From the NCBI GenBank assembly GCA_040772305.1, contig JAXGYK010000002.1, positions 248,001 through 312,000 of the forward strand: DNA of 64,000 bases, read 5' to 3'. The stretch is from Mesolinea sp040772305 (GTDB lineage Bacteria; Chloroflexota; Anaerolineae; Anaerolineales; Anaerolineaceae). Of the stretch, positions 9,521 to 17,180 are shown in pieces (position 1 is the first letter of the stretch; each line of letters starts with the position of its first letter). Position numbers and translations under genes: made by a program. Below the pieces are notes generated by a model, which did not search any database, was not told where the DNA came from, and saw only the letters and a program-made list of their open reading frames with translations.

Positions 9521-9840
9521 GCCTTGAACTCCTGCTGATGTTCCGGCCAGAGACGCGCCTTGTTGGTTTCTATTTTTTGCAGAATAGCTGCTTCCAGATC
9601 GATACCGCTAACCGATGCGAGCTGTAAAAGGTAGAGGGCAACGTCTGCCAGTTCTCCGGCCAATGCAGCAGGATCATCCGTTTGATCGTGCCATTGGAAG
9701 TGTTCCAGCACCTCTGCGGCTTCAAGACAGAGTGAAATAGCCAAATTTCTAGGAAGCTGAGGTTTTGGGGTGTTAGCCGCGTACCAGCCTTTGCTTTCTA
9801 CCAACTTGTGCATACGGGCAGTAAGTTCCGAAATATCCAT
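9517..9840 (-). CDS. MazG-like nucleotide pyrophosphohydrolase
   Basis: 107 residues, the length of a single-domain all-alpha NTP pyrophosphatase. The metal-binding pattern is visible: EAAEVLEHFQW (ExxE-type, near residue 40) followed by ELADVALYLLQLA (ExxD, near residue 64). Such enzymes split non-canonical or excess (d)NTPs to the monophosphate and pyrophosphate; the closest group is the dCTP pyrophosphatase/RS21-C6 type. The gene ends in an ATGA overlap with the LOG gene. Confidence 0.88.
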   Translation of the reverse strand: MDISELTARMHKLVESKGWYAANTPKPQLPRNLAISLCLEAAEVLEHFQWHDQTDDPAALAGELADVALYLLQLASVSGIDLEAAILQKIETNKARLWPEHQQEFKA

Positions 9841-9923
9841 AACTTTGGAATTATAGCTGATTTAGCCGTAGTATTCTGCCAAGCGGAAGCTTAAACAGAA
9901 AGGAAGGAACGGCAAGCCTGCAT

Positions 9924-10325
9924 TTATTGAAAACCAAAAAAGAGTTCTTTCCAGATTTCCCAGGTTTGAAGAGGAATTGCAGTTGGAGACTCGGAAGTAA
10001 TTGGCGCTGGAGTGTAGGTTGGGCCTGGAATGAGCACCAAAGGTTCATCCCCCGGGGCCACCTGGTGAGCATTCTCGCGAGCCCATTCTTCCAGGGCTTT
10101 GTCGCTTTGGGCATACTCCATCTTGGCTTCTAATGCGGTACGGGTTTTTTGTAATTCCACTACCTTTGTCTGCAAGGCCTTTTCCTGTTTATCCAGTCGG
10201 AGCATGGTGGTCATGCGGTTGTTGAAGTCCATCATCAGGAAAACAAGGATGATGAGTACTACGATTAATAGCAAGCGGCGATCAGCCAGCCTTGAAGCTT
10301 TGATGTGGTCAAGCGCGCTTTTCAT
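9924..10325 (-). CDS. septum formation initiator-like protein (FtsB/DivIC family)
   Basis: 133 residues: a short cytoplasmic end, one transmembrane helix (LLLIVVLIILVFLMM), a coiled coil (about residues 40-75, with heptads in QEKALQTKVVELQKTRTALE), then EEWARENAHQVAPGDEPLVL, the conserved FtsB/DivIC ending that follows the coiled coil. Family members bridge the divisome across the membrane. ATG 10325 is chosen because any longer frame would run into the tRNA-Leu gene; the tail after GDEPLVLIPG is Pro/Thr-rich and low-complexity. It lies 54 bases beyond the tRNA terminator. Confidence 0.85.
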   Translation of the reverse strand: MKSALDHIKASRLADRRLLLIVVLIILVFLMMDFNNRMTTMLRLDKQEKALQTKVVELQKTRTALEAKMEYAQSDKALEEWARENAHQVAPGDEPLVLIPGPTYTPAPITSESPTAIPLQTWEIWKELFFGFQ

Positions 10326-10379
10326 GTCAGTAATTGTGCAACTCCTATACCAATCATAGCGGAAGATGCCGTATTGGAC

Positions 10380-10411
10380 AAAAAAAGAACAAGCTTGCAT
10401 AGGCTTGTTCT
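10380..10411 (-). terminator. terminator of tRNA-Leu
   Basis: On the minus strand a nine-base stem (AGAACAAGC, loop of eight, GCTTGTTCT) is followed by seven T residues, starting four bases after the tRNA 3' end. Confidence 0.9.
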
Positions 10412-10415
10412 TGTA

Positions 10416-10500
10416 TGCCGAAGGAGAGATTTGAACTCTCACGAGCGCTATGCCCACTGCGCCCTGAACGCAGCGTGTCTGCCAGTTCCACCACTTCGGC
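10416..10500 (-). tRNA. tRNA-Leu (CAG)
   Basis: An 85-base class II tRNA. The acceptor stem GCCGAAG pairs with CTTCGGC, with discriminator A; CCA is not encoded. The anticodon stem CTGCG/CGCAG encloses the loop TTCAGGG, giving anticodon CAG. There is a long variable arm (TGGGCATAGCGCTCG region) and a T arm with GTTCAAATC. Flanked by a promoter at 10512-10539 and a terminator at 10380-10411, so it is a single-gene transcript. Confidence 0.97.
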
Positions 10501-10511
10501 GTGGAACCAAT

Positions 10512-10539
10512 ATTTTACGCAGTTTGGTATTTTTGTCAA
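10512..10539 (-). promoter_or_regulatory. sigma70-type promoter of tRNA-Leu
   Basis: On the minus strand TTGACA (10534-10539), 16 bases, then TAAAAT (10512-10517), 11 bases before the tRNA 5' end. The -35 hexamer forms part of a degenerate copy of the 17-bp repeat found beyond the insertion sequence at 10550. Confidence 0.7.
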
Positions 10540-10642
10540 ATGTGAAATTGAGACCGTTGAAAAACAAGTGCAAAAACCTTTCGAACAAGAAAGATAGATG
10601 GTCTAATTCATCCATACTGCAAAGGAAAGGTAAACAACGCAG

Positions 10643-11765
10643 ATGGCAAACCCACGGTTCATCCAGACAGACCAGCACTCCTTCTTTGGAGATTTTCTTT
10701 ACGAACAGATCGTACCCGAAGACCACTTTTTACGTAAACTCAATGCCCTGATTGACTGGACAGATTACACCAAAAAGCTGAGCAAATTCTATAAGGGAGA
10801 AGGGCTGGCAGGGAGACCAGCCTATGACCCGGCACTCTTGCTGAGAAGCCTGCTGATCAGCTACCTGTATGATCTCTCTGAGCGGCAAACGGAGGTTTAT
10901 CTCAATGAGAACCTGCCAGCCAAATGGTTTGTGGGACTGGCAATCGATCAGAAAGCACCGGATCACTCTACCCTGAGCGTGTTTCGGGAGCGATTGCGGA
11001 AAAGAGGGAAACTGAAAGTATTCGAAGAGATGCTGGCAGAGATCATTGAAACGGCCCGCAAACGAGGCGTACGGTTTGGCGCAATCCAGATCATCGACAG
11101 CGTCCACAGTGAAGCTAATGTCAATACAGATAAAGATGACCCGGATAACCCTGAGGATCCGGATGCCAAATGGGGGTTCAAACATAGTCAAAAAGTGCAG
11201 ACGCCGGAAGGGAAAGAGGAAGTAAGAATGAATTATTTCTATGGCTATAAAACGCATGTGAGCATGAACGCGGAGAGCCATTTGATCACAGGACTGGAAG
11301 TCAGCGGCGGGAATGCCTGGGATGGGAAACACTTTACCAGCCTGGTGGACATGGACATGAAGCAGGGATTGCCGGTTGAGACCTATGCTGCCGATCGGGG
11401 CTATGATGATGGGCACAATCATTTTTATCTGGAGTATAAAGGCTTGCATTCAGCGATCTTGCTGAAGGATAATCGCCTGAAAAGAAATGAAGGATAATCG
11501 CCTGAAAAAGAAAGACAGCAACAAACAGGTCTGGCAGGAAATGATCAGGACGGAGGAGTACCAGCAGGGGAGACGGGTGCGGTATCAGATTGAGCGCAAA
11601 TTTGGGGAAGCCAAACTGCAGCATGGCCTGGGGCGCTGCCGATATATTGGATTGGAGAAGTATGGGGTTCAGGCATATCTTACAGCGATCGTTCTCAATT
11701 TGAAGCGTATGGTGAAACTGATCAGCGGGGTGGGATTCAACAGTCCGAGTTATGGGACATGTTAG
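10643..11765 (+). pseudogene. IS5/IS1182-type DDE transposase, frameshifted
   Basis: The N-terminal part (10643-11497) has the DUF772-like domain (YDPALLLRSLLISYLYDLSE, then PDHSTLSVFRERL) and the first two acidic catalytic residues, in IIDSVHSE and AADRGYDDG. The C-terminal part (from 11487, another frame) supplies the third, in YQIERKFGEAK, and the closing helix. The two frames are separated by a tandem duplication at 11463-11513. Removing one copy joins them as LLKDNRLKKKDSNKQVW, a single protein of roughly 365 residues. As it stands the first product lacks the catalytic Glu and should be inactive. Confidence 0.88.
11463..11513 (+). repeat. 25-bp tandem duplication disrupting the transposase
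   Basis: TGAAGGATAATCGCCTGAAA begins at 11463 and again at 11488. The second copy has one extra A in the A-run. The 25-base offset is not a multiple of three and is the direct cause of the reading-frame break. Confidence 0.93.
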
Positions 11766-11935
11766 GCTGAGTGAGGGAGGATTGTCGATAGTGTAGGAAA
11801 AGTGGTGAAAAAGGAGCTGAAAGATCTGATAAAACTAGGCTAAAAGAACCAAAATGAACCCCTGGTCCGCTTCACAACTGGAATCAATAGTGTTCCTGCT
11901 GAATAAACTACTTTTTTTCAACAGCCTCAAATTGC

Positions 11936-11994
11936 TTGACATGTGAAATTGCTTTGTTGCTTGACATGTGAAATTGCTTGACATGTGAAATTGC
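11936..11994 (+). repeat. 17-bp repeat array upstream of tRNA-Leu, split by the IS
   Basis: Three exact copies of TTGACATGTGAAATTGC at 11936-11952, 11961-11977 and 11978-11994; the last two are directly abutting and the first two are separated by eight bases. A degenerate fourth copy (sharing ATGTGAAATTG) lies on the other side of the insertion sequence at about 10533-10550 and contains the tRNA-Leu -35 hexamer in reverse. Each unit holds the near-palindrome TTGACATGTGAA. The remaining 100 bases to the next gene show nothing clear. Confidence 0.85.
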
Positions 11995-12103
11995 TTGCTG
12001 CGTAAGTTCTAAAGGAGCGGTTGACGAGAATAGCAGCTAGATCCATTCAGCCAGACGGATAGCAAAAAAAAGTGCTGGCATAAAACCTGTACCTTATACC
12101 CTG

Positions 12104-13720
12104 ATGAAAAAGGAAATGATTGGAAAACAAGAAGGGAGCTGGTCCTTCAGATTGCTCATCCTTATTGGATGCGGTTTGATTCTGGGCGCCTGCTATCGGC
12201 CGATGGTTAATTATGATCCCTGGCGCATTCCTGTGGGCAATACACAGAACAGCTTGCCGGCTGATCCCTTTTCCACACCCCAGAGCCCAGGTACAGTTTC
12301 AGGGTTTGAAACAGCTCTTCCCAAGCTGGCATCTCCTACACCAACACTGGCTGCAACCATCACGCTTGCTCCGCAAGCAGCTCAGCCAACGCCAAATGCA
12401 CCTATAACACTCCCTCCGCTTCGTTCTGAGGCTTATACCTATACTGTTCAGTCAGGCGATACACTCGTACGCATTGCCCGGAACAACCAGGTATCCGTAA
12501 AGCAAATTGTTGAGGCAAATGAGCTTAAAAACCCGGATCTTCTCAATCCGGGTGATTTGCTGGTGATACCGCCATCAACGGTCAATGAGCAGGGACCTGC
12601 CTTGAAGCTCATCCCTGATAGCGAGGTTTACTACGGGCCTGCAGTGAAAAATTTTGACACACGATCTGTCATTCAAGGTTTTAACGGCTATCTGAATGCG
12701 TACACGGAAGAAGTTGAAGAAGATATTGAACTTACCGGTGCCCAAATTGTGCAGCGGGTGGCTAATGAGTATTCCGTTAACCCGCGCCTTTTGCTGGCGG
12801 TGCTTGAATTTCAGAGCGGCTGGGTAAGGCAGGAGCGCCCTCTTGAACGAACCTTAGACTATCCCATGGGATGGCAAGACAGCAACCGCAAGGGTCTGTA
12901 TAAGCAGCTGAGCTGGGCAGCTAACGAAATTACTCGGGGCAGCACGTTATGGGGGTATGAGCTGTTGGGTGTATGGACATTAAGCGACAGTACGGTCATC
13001 CGTATTGATCCTACGATCAACGCAGGCACCGCAGGACTGCAATACCTGCTGGGCTTGCTACGGGACCGTGACGGGTGGTTTGCAGCAGTGGGAGAAACAG
13101 GTTTTATCGCGACCTACCGTCAATTATTTGGAGATCCTTTTGCATTTACTATGGAACCCTTGATACCCGAAGGATTAACTCAGCCGCAGATGGGTTTACC
13201 GCTGGCTTCCGGGGATCTTTGGTATTTTACCGGAGGACCACATTGGGGGTGGGGAACAGGTTCGGCTTGGGCTGCATTGGACTTTGCACCATCCGGAGAT
13301 GAGCTGGGCTGTTTTGAAAGTCGGGAACCGGTAGTTGCTGCAGCTGCAGGAAGAGTGGTTCGATCTGCCAATGCGCAGGTTGTCATTGATTTAGATGATG
13401 ATGGATACGAACAAACTGGTTGGACGATCCTCTATATGCATATTGCCAGTGAGGGTCGGATACCGCAGGGAACTTATGTTGAGCAAGGAGATTTGATTGG
13501 CTATCCCTCCTGTGAAGGTGGGGTATCGACCGGAACTCACTTCCACATTGCACGCCGCTACAACGGGATTTGGATCGAGGCTGATGGCGCGATCCCTTTC
13601 AATCTGGGCGGATGGGTGGCGAAGGGAACCGGAACAGTTTACGACGGATATTTGGTGAAAGATGGCAATTCAGTCGAAGCCTATAATGGTCGTTCCGAGA
13701 TTAACGAGATCGGAAACTAG
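12104..13720 (+). CDS. lipoprotein with LysM domain and M23 (LasA-like) metallopeptidase domain, paralogue 1
   Basis: 538 residues. A signal peptide with lipobox (LILGAC) is followed by a Thr/Pro-rich linker, one LysM module (YTVQSGDTLVRIARNNQ to LLVIPPS, about residues 112-160) for peptidoglycan binding, and a middle domain containing YSVNPRLLLAVLEFQ. The C-terminal M23 peptidase has HFHIAR as its second metal motif. The first metal motif is not the usual HxxxD: the block GGPHWGWG...AALDFAP places His 13 residues before Asp, as in the LasA/beta-lytic group. It should cleave cell-wall peptides outside the membrane. First of three tandem paralogues; its end overlaps the next gene. Confidence 0.87.
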   Translation: MKKEMIGKQEGSWSFRLLILIGCGLILGACYRPMVNYDPWRIPVGNTQNSLPADPFSTPQSPGTVSGFETALPKLASPTPTLAATITLAPQAAQPTPNAPITLPPLRSEAYTYTVQSGDTLVRIARNNQVSVKQIVEANELKNPDLLNPGDLLVIPPSTVNEQGPALKLIPDSEVYYGPAVKNFDTRSVIQGFNGYLNAYTEEVEEDIELTGAQIVQRVANEYSVNPRLLLAVLEFQSGWVRQERPLERTLDYPMGWQDSNRKGLYKQLSWAANEITRGSTLWGYELLGVWTLSDSTVIRIDPTINAGTAGLQYLLGLLRDRDGWFAAVGETGFIATYRQLFGDPFAFTMEPLIPEGLTQPQMGLPLASGDLWYFTGGPHWGWGTGSAWAALDFAPSGDELGCFESREPVVAAAAGRVVRSANAQVVIDLDDDGYEQTGWTILYMHIASEGRIPQGTYVEQGDLIGYPSCEGGVSTGTHFHIARRYNGIWIEADGAIPFNLGGWVAKGTGTVYDGYLVKDGNSVEAYNGRSEINEIGN

Positions 13721-15449
13721 GCAGGACAAACTATTGCGGCGCAATCAGGAACGGCGCCAGCGCTTTCTTCGCAATGTGCTTGTGATGATTTTGGCGCTGC
13801 TTGGAGGGGTCTACCTGCTTGGAAGAGTGCAGGCCAGCCAGCGTGTCGCTGCTGAAACACCAGCACCACAAGTGCAAAGTGTGGCTTTAGAGGCCCTCCC
13901 TGGAGAGGAAGCGCAGGTAGCAGTTGAAGATATCGAAACAGAGATAGCTGCTTCATTGGCGAACTATGAAGCGATTAGCAATAAGAACCAAGAACCTCTA
14001 CAGGACGCACTTGCAGTGCTGAAGGCGCAGGATATGCCCATGGCTGCGTCTGAAAATGCCGCCCCTGATATTGAAGTGGCCAGTTCTGCGACCAATGACA
14101 GTGCTTTACCGCAGGAAGCTCGCCCAATTGCTTATGTAATTGGTGCGCCAATTCCTTATTATGCGCAGAGCGGGGATAGCTTGGGAGTCTTAGCTGTGCG
14201 GTTTGGTGTAGACGCTCAGGAAATTCAGAGTACCGCTGAACTGCCAGAAAAAGGCTTTATCCCTGCCGGACAATTATTGCTGATCCCTGATAAGCTGGGA
14301 GAAACCAGCCCTGAAATCAAGATATTCCCGGATTCCGAGGTAGCAAACTCACCTTCAGCGGTTGATTTTGACCTGGAAGGATATGTTGCAGGCGCGGGCG
14401 GATTTCTGGCCAGCTACAGCGAGAATTTAGGTGGGTATGGAAGACTGAGCGGTGCCCAGATTGTGCAACTGGTGGCAAAAGAATTTTCGGTTCATCCGCG
14501 CTTGTTGCTGGCATTGCTGGAGCACGAAGGGCAATGGGTTTTTGGTGAACCTTCCAATGAAACCCTGCGGAACTATCCGCTTGGTTTGGTTGAAGAAGGC
14601 AAAGCCGGGCTGTATAAACAATTGGTGTACGCTGCCGGGATTATCGACAGTGGCTATTATGGATGGCGTGAAGGCATGGTAGTCGCTTTAAGGTTTCCGG
14701 ATGGAAAGAGCCTGCGTCTGGCGGCAGAACTTAACTGCGGCAGTGTGGGAATGATGTATTACTATGCCCAAAGGTTTAATTTCGACGATTGGTATCAAAG
14801 GCTTTATGGTGAGCAATCCTTCGTTGAAACCTACAATGCAATGTTTGGCAATGCCTGGTTGATTGCGCAGCAATTTGAACCATTATTCACTCCTGCGGTT
14901 TTGCAGCCGGAGCTGATTTTGCCCTTTGAAGAAAATGTTACCTGGAGCTACACTGGCGGTCCTCATGCTGCCTGGGGAGCGGCAGAAGTGCGGGCGGCCA
15001 TTGATTTTGCCCCGCCCAGTGCTGCAACCGGTTGTTTGCCCAATAATGCCTGGGTTGTTGCGAGTGCTGCTGGACTGGTAGTGCGTTCAGAGAATGGTGC
15101 AGTGGTCATTGATCTGGATGGTGATGGGTTGGAAGAAACCGGCTGGAACCTCGTTTATTTACATATAGCCAGTAATGACCGGGTGGCTGTGGGAACCTGG
15201 GTTGAACAAGGGCAGCGGATTGGACACCCAAGCTGCGAGGGTGGGTCCTCCACCGGAACGCACTTGCACTTTGCGCGCAAATACAATGGGGAATGGGTCC
15301 CTGCAGAAGGACCTTTGGCTTTCGACTTGCAGGGTTGGGAGGCAAAGGCCGGCAAACTTGATTACAAAGGCTGGTTAGTGCGTGGAGACCAGGTGGTTAC
15401 TGCGAACCTTTTTGGAGCCCAGGAATCTCATATCTCGCGGGAGAAATAG
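13662..15449 (+). CDS. membrane-anchored LysM + M23 (LasA-like) metallopeptidase, paralogue 2
   Basis: Up to 595 residues. Unlike its two neighbours it has no lipobox but a single N-terminal transmembrane anchor (VLVMILALLGGVYLLG). An extracellular linker follows, then a LysM-like module (YYAQSGDSLGVLAVRFGVD), the shared middle domain (EFSVHPRLLLALLEHEG), and the M23 domain with GGPHAAWG...AAIDFAPP and THLHFAR. The start is uncertain: ATG 13662 and ATG 13686 lie inside the end of paralogue 1. TTG 13734 follows an AGGCAGGA stretch just after that gene's stop and would fit coupled translation. Same role expected: peptidoglycan peptide cleavage. Confidence 0.85.
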   Translation: MAIQSKPIMVVPRLTRSETRQDKLLRRNQERRQRFLRNVLVMILALLGGVYLLGRVQASQRVAAETPAPQVQSVALEALPGEEAQVAVEDIETEIAASLANYEAISNKNQEPLQDALAVLKAQDMPMAASENAAPDIEVASSATNDSALPQEARPIAYVIGAPIPYYAQSGDSLGVLAVRFGVDAQEIQSTAELPEKGFIPAGQLLLIPDKLGETSPEIKIFPDSEVANSPSAVDFDLEGYVAGAGGFLASYSENLGGYGRLSGAQIVQLVAKEFSVHPRLLLALLEHEGQWVFGEPSNETLRNYPLGLVEEGKAGLYKQLVYAAGIIDSGYYGWREGMVVALRFPDGKSLRLAAELNCGSVGMMYYYAQRFNFDDWYQRLYGEQSFVETYNAMFGNAWLIAQQFEPLFTPAVLQPELILPFEENVTWSYTGGPHAAWGAAEVRAAIDFAPPSAATGCLPNNAWVVASAAGLVVRSENGAVVIDLDGDGLEETGWNLVYLHIASNDRVAVGTWVEQGQRIGHPSCEGGSSTGTHLHFARKYNGEWVPAEGPLAFDLQGWEAKAGKLDYKGWLVRGDQVVTANLFGAQESHISREK

Positions 15450-15588
15450 CCCTGAAAGGCGGTTTCGATTTGAAGCGAACTTTCATCTGTGCAGGGATTT
15501 GTGAGAGAGGTTTTTACCTGAATGGGATGGAAAACAGAGATTTTGGCCTGTGGTATAAAGACATTAGCCCCTTAGAAGGCTGTGACTA

Positions 15589-17061
15589 ATGAAAAACCGT
15601 GCCTTTAATAAAGCTGCGCTTGGGTTTTTAAGCCTGCTTTTCTTTCTAAGTGCGTGTACCAGATACGCACCTTCTTATATTGTTCCTACAGAGCTTCCGC
15701 AAAGCGAAGTTACGGAACTGTTGCCTACATCAACACCTTTCACGCCCCGACCGGTGTATGCACCTGGTACGCAGGTGGATTATATTGCCCAAAGCGGGGA
15801 TACACTTGAACTGCTGGCCTTCAGGTTTGGCAGCTCGGTAAGTGAAATTCGGATGGCGAACCCTCAGATTCCTTCGGATGCCACCACAATGCCGCCGGGC
15901 TTCCCGATGAAGATGCCCATTTACTATAAACCGCTATGGGGGCCCCAGTTTCAAATTATTCCGGATGCGGCCTTTGTCTACGGTCCGGACCTCAATGATT
16001 TTGATTTACGGGCATTTTTGCAAGAAACCACGGGTTGGTTCAAAAACTACGAAACTTTTATTCAGGATGAACATCGCGATGCCGGCGATATGATTATGTG
16101 GCTGGCAGAAAATTACAGCCTGAATCCAAAGCTATTGTTGGCGTTGATTGAATACCAAACAGGAGCGCTCAGCAATCCCCTGCGGGATCGTGCTGCCGAG
16201 AACAGCTTTTTGGGTTGGGTGAACCAATACCGGGGCGTGTATTTGCAGCTCTATTACGTAGGTGATCTCTTAAATGACGGATTCTACCGCTATGCTAACG
16301 GCGAGCTTTCGAGCATTGAGCACCTTAATGGAGAGCTGGAAAACATTGACCCCTGGCAAAATGCTGCTACAGTGGCTTTGCAAGCTTATTTTGCACGATT
16401 TTTGGATGGTGATGCCTATTTGCGGGCCGTTGGTCCAGACGGCTTTGCGAGAACCTTTAAGCAGCTATTCGGCGATCCCTGGCAAAGAGATCTAACAGTT
16501 CTGCCAGGCAGCTTACAACAGCCGGCCTTTATTCTGCCCTTCGAACAGGGCACCACCTGGGCTTATACGGGTGGTCCGCATACAGGCTGGGGAACTTTGA
16601 AACCCTGGGCCGCCATTGATTTTGCTCCGCCGATGAAAGAAGCCGGATGTGTAGCAACTGAAAAGTACACGACAGCCGTAGCCGATGGAATTGTGGCCCG
16701 GGTGGGACCGGGAACTGTAATCCTCGATTTGGATGGAGATGGGAACGAACGCACAGGATGGAACATCCTGTATTTGCATATTGCTGCTGCAGACAGGGTG
16801 AAGGTAGGTACGCGTGTAAAGCAGGGTGACCGTTTGGGGCACCCCAGCTGTGAAGGCGGTCGAGCTACTGGCACGCATATCCACATCGCCCGAAAATACA
16901 ACGGCCAATGGATCCCGGCAGCTGGTTACCTGCCCTTTAACCTGGCAGGCTGGACGCCCGTAGAGGGAAACTGTGCGTATGCCGGGACGCTCGTACGTGG
17001 CGAAGAAATCCGTACTGCCAGCGTAAAATCCGATTCGGGCTCGATGATTGATGCAGAGTAA
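15589..17061 (+). CDS. lipoprotein with LysM-like and M23 (LasA-like) metallopeptidase domains, paralogue 3
   Basis: 490 residues, lipobox FFLSAC. A LysM-like module (YIAQSGDTLELLAFRFGSS) is followed by the same middle domain (NYSLNPKLLLALIEYQTG) and a C-terminal M23 domain with GGPHTGWG...AAIDFAPP and THIHIAR. His and Asp of the first motif are again 13 residues apart. Separated from paralogue 2 by 139 bases, so it may have its own promoter (a TATAAA stretch lies about 35 bases before the ATG). Convergent with the next gene; no strong terminator is visible in the 119-base gap. Confidence 0.86.
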   Translation: MKNRAFNKAALGFLSLLFFLSACTRYAPSYIVPTELPQSEVTELLPTSTPFTPRPVYAPGTQVDYIAQSGDTLELLAFRFGSSVSEIRMANPQIPSDATTMPPGFPMKMPIYYKPLWGPQFQIIPDAAFVYGPDLNDFDLRAFLQETTGWFKNYETFIQDEHRDAGDMIMWLAENYSLNPKLLLALIEYQTGALSNPLRDRAAENSFLGWVNQYRGVYLQLYYVGDLLNDGFYRYANGELSSIEHLNGELENIDPWQNAATVALQAYFARFLDGDAYLRAVGPDGFARTFKQLFGDPWQRDLTVLPGSLQQPAFILPFEQGTTWAYTGGPHTGWGTLKPWAAIDFAPPMKEAGCVATEKYTTAVADGIVARVGPGTVILDLDGDGNERTGWNILYLHIAAADRVKVGTRVKQGDRLGHPSCEGGRATGTHIHIARKYNGQWIPAAGYLPFNLAGWTPVEGNCAYAGTLVRGEEIRTASVKSDSGSMIDAE

Positions 17062-17180
17062 TAGCTTTTGAAGGGTCTCTAGATTTGATATATTAACGGC
17101 TTTCAGAGCCGCTGCAACAGTGGAAAACAGGACAAAACGCCTAGGGTAGGTTTTTATCTGTGGCCTGGCGAAGTGCTGTT

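Larger units (their letters stand above)
10550..11928 (+). mobile_element. insertion sequence, IS5/IS1182-like, with broken transposase
   Basis: 1379 bp bounded by imperfect terminal inverted repeats. The left end reads GAGACCGTTGAAAAACAAG and the right end, in reverse complement, GAGGCTGTTGAAAAAAAG. The pentamer AAATT directly flanks both sides (10545-10549 and 11929-11933), consistent with a 5-bp target duplication. The only gene is a DDE transposase interrupted by a 25-bp duplication. About 160 bp of non-coding sequence lie between the transposase end and the right repeat. The element separates the tRNA-Leu promoter from a short repeat array. Confidence 0.85.

Noticed and set aside
10457..10457. 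Longer start for the FtsB-like gene
   Set aside because: An upstream in-frame ATG at 10457 would put the first codons inside the tRNA-Leu gene; ATG 10325 starts the natural basic N-terminus before the membrane helix.
10730..11449. 239-codon frame antisense to the transposase
   Set aside because: Lies wholly opposite conserved transposase codons and has a composition unlike neighbouring proteins.
11463..11513. Programmed frameshift in the IS5/IS1182-like transposase
   Set aside because: The break is fully explained by a 25-base duplication; there is no overlap of frames at a slippery site needed to make a fusion.
11929..12000. Short direct repeats as a possible CRISPR array
   Set aside because: Units are only 17 bases, partly abutting with no unique spacers, and no cas genes are nearby. 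A regulatory or slippage repeat fits better.
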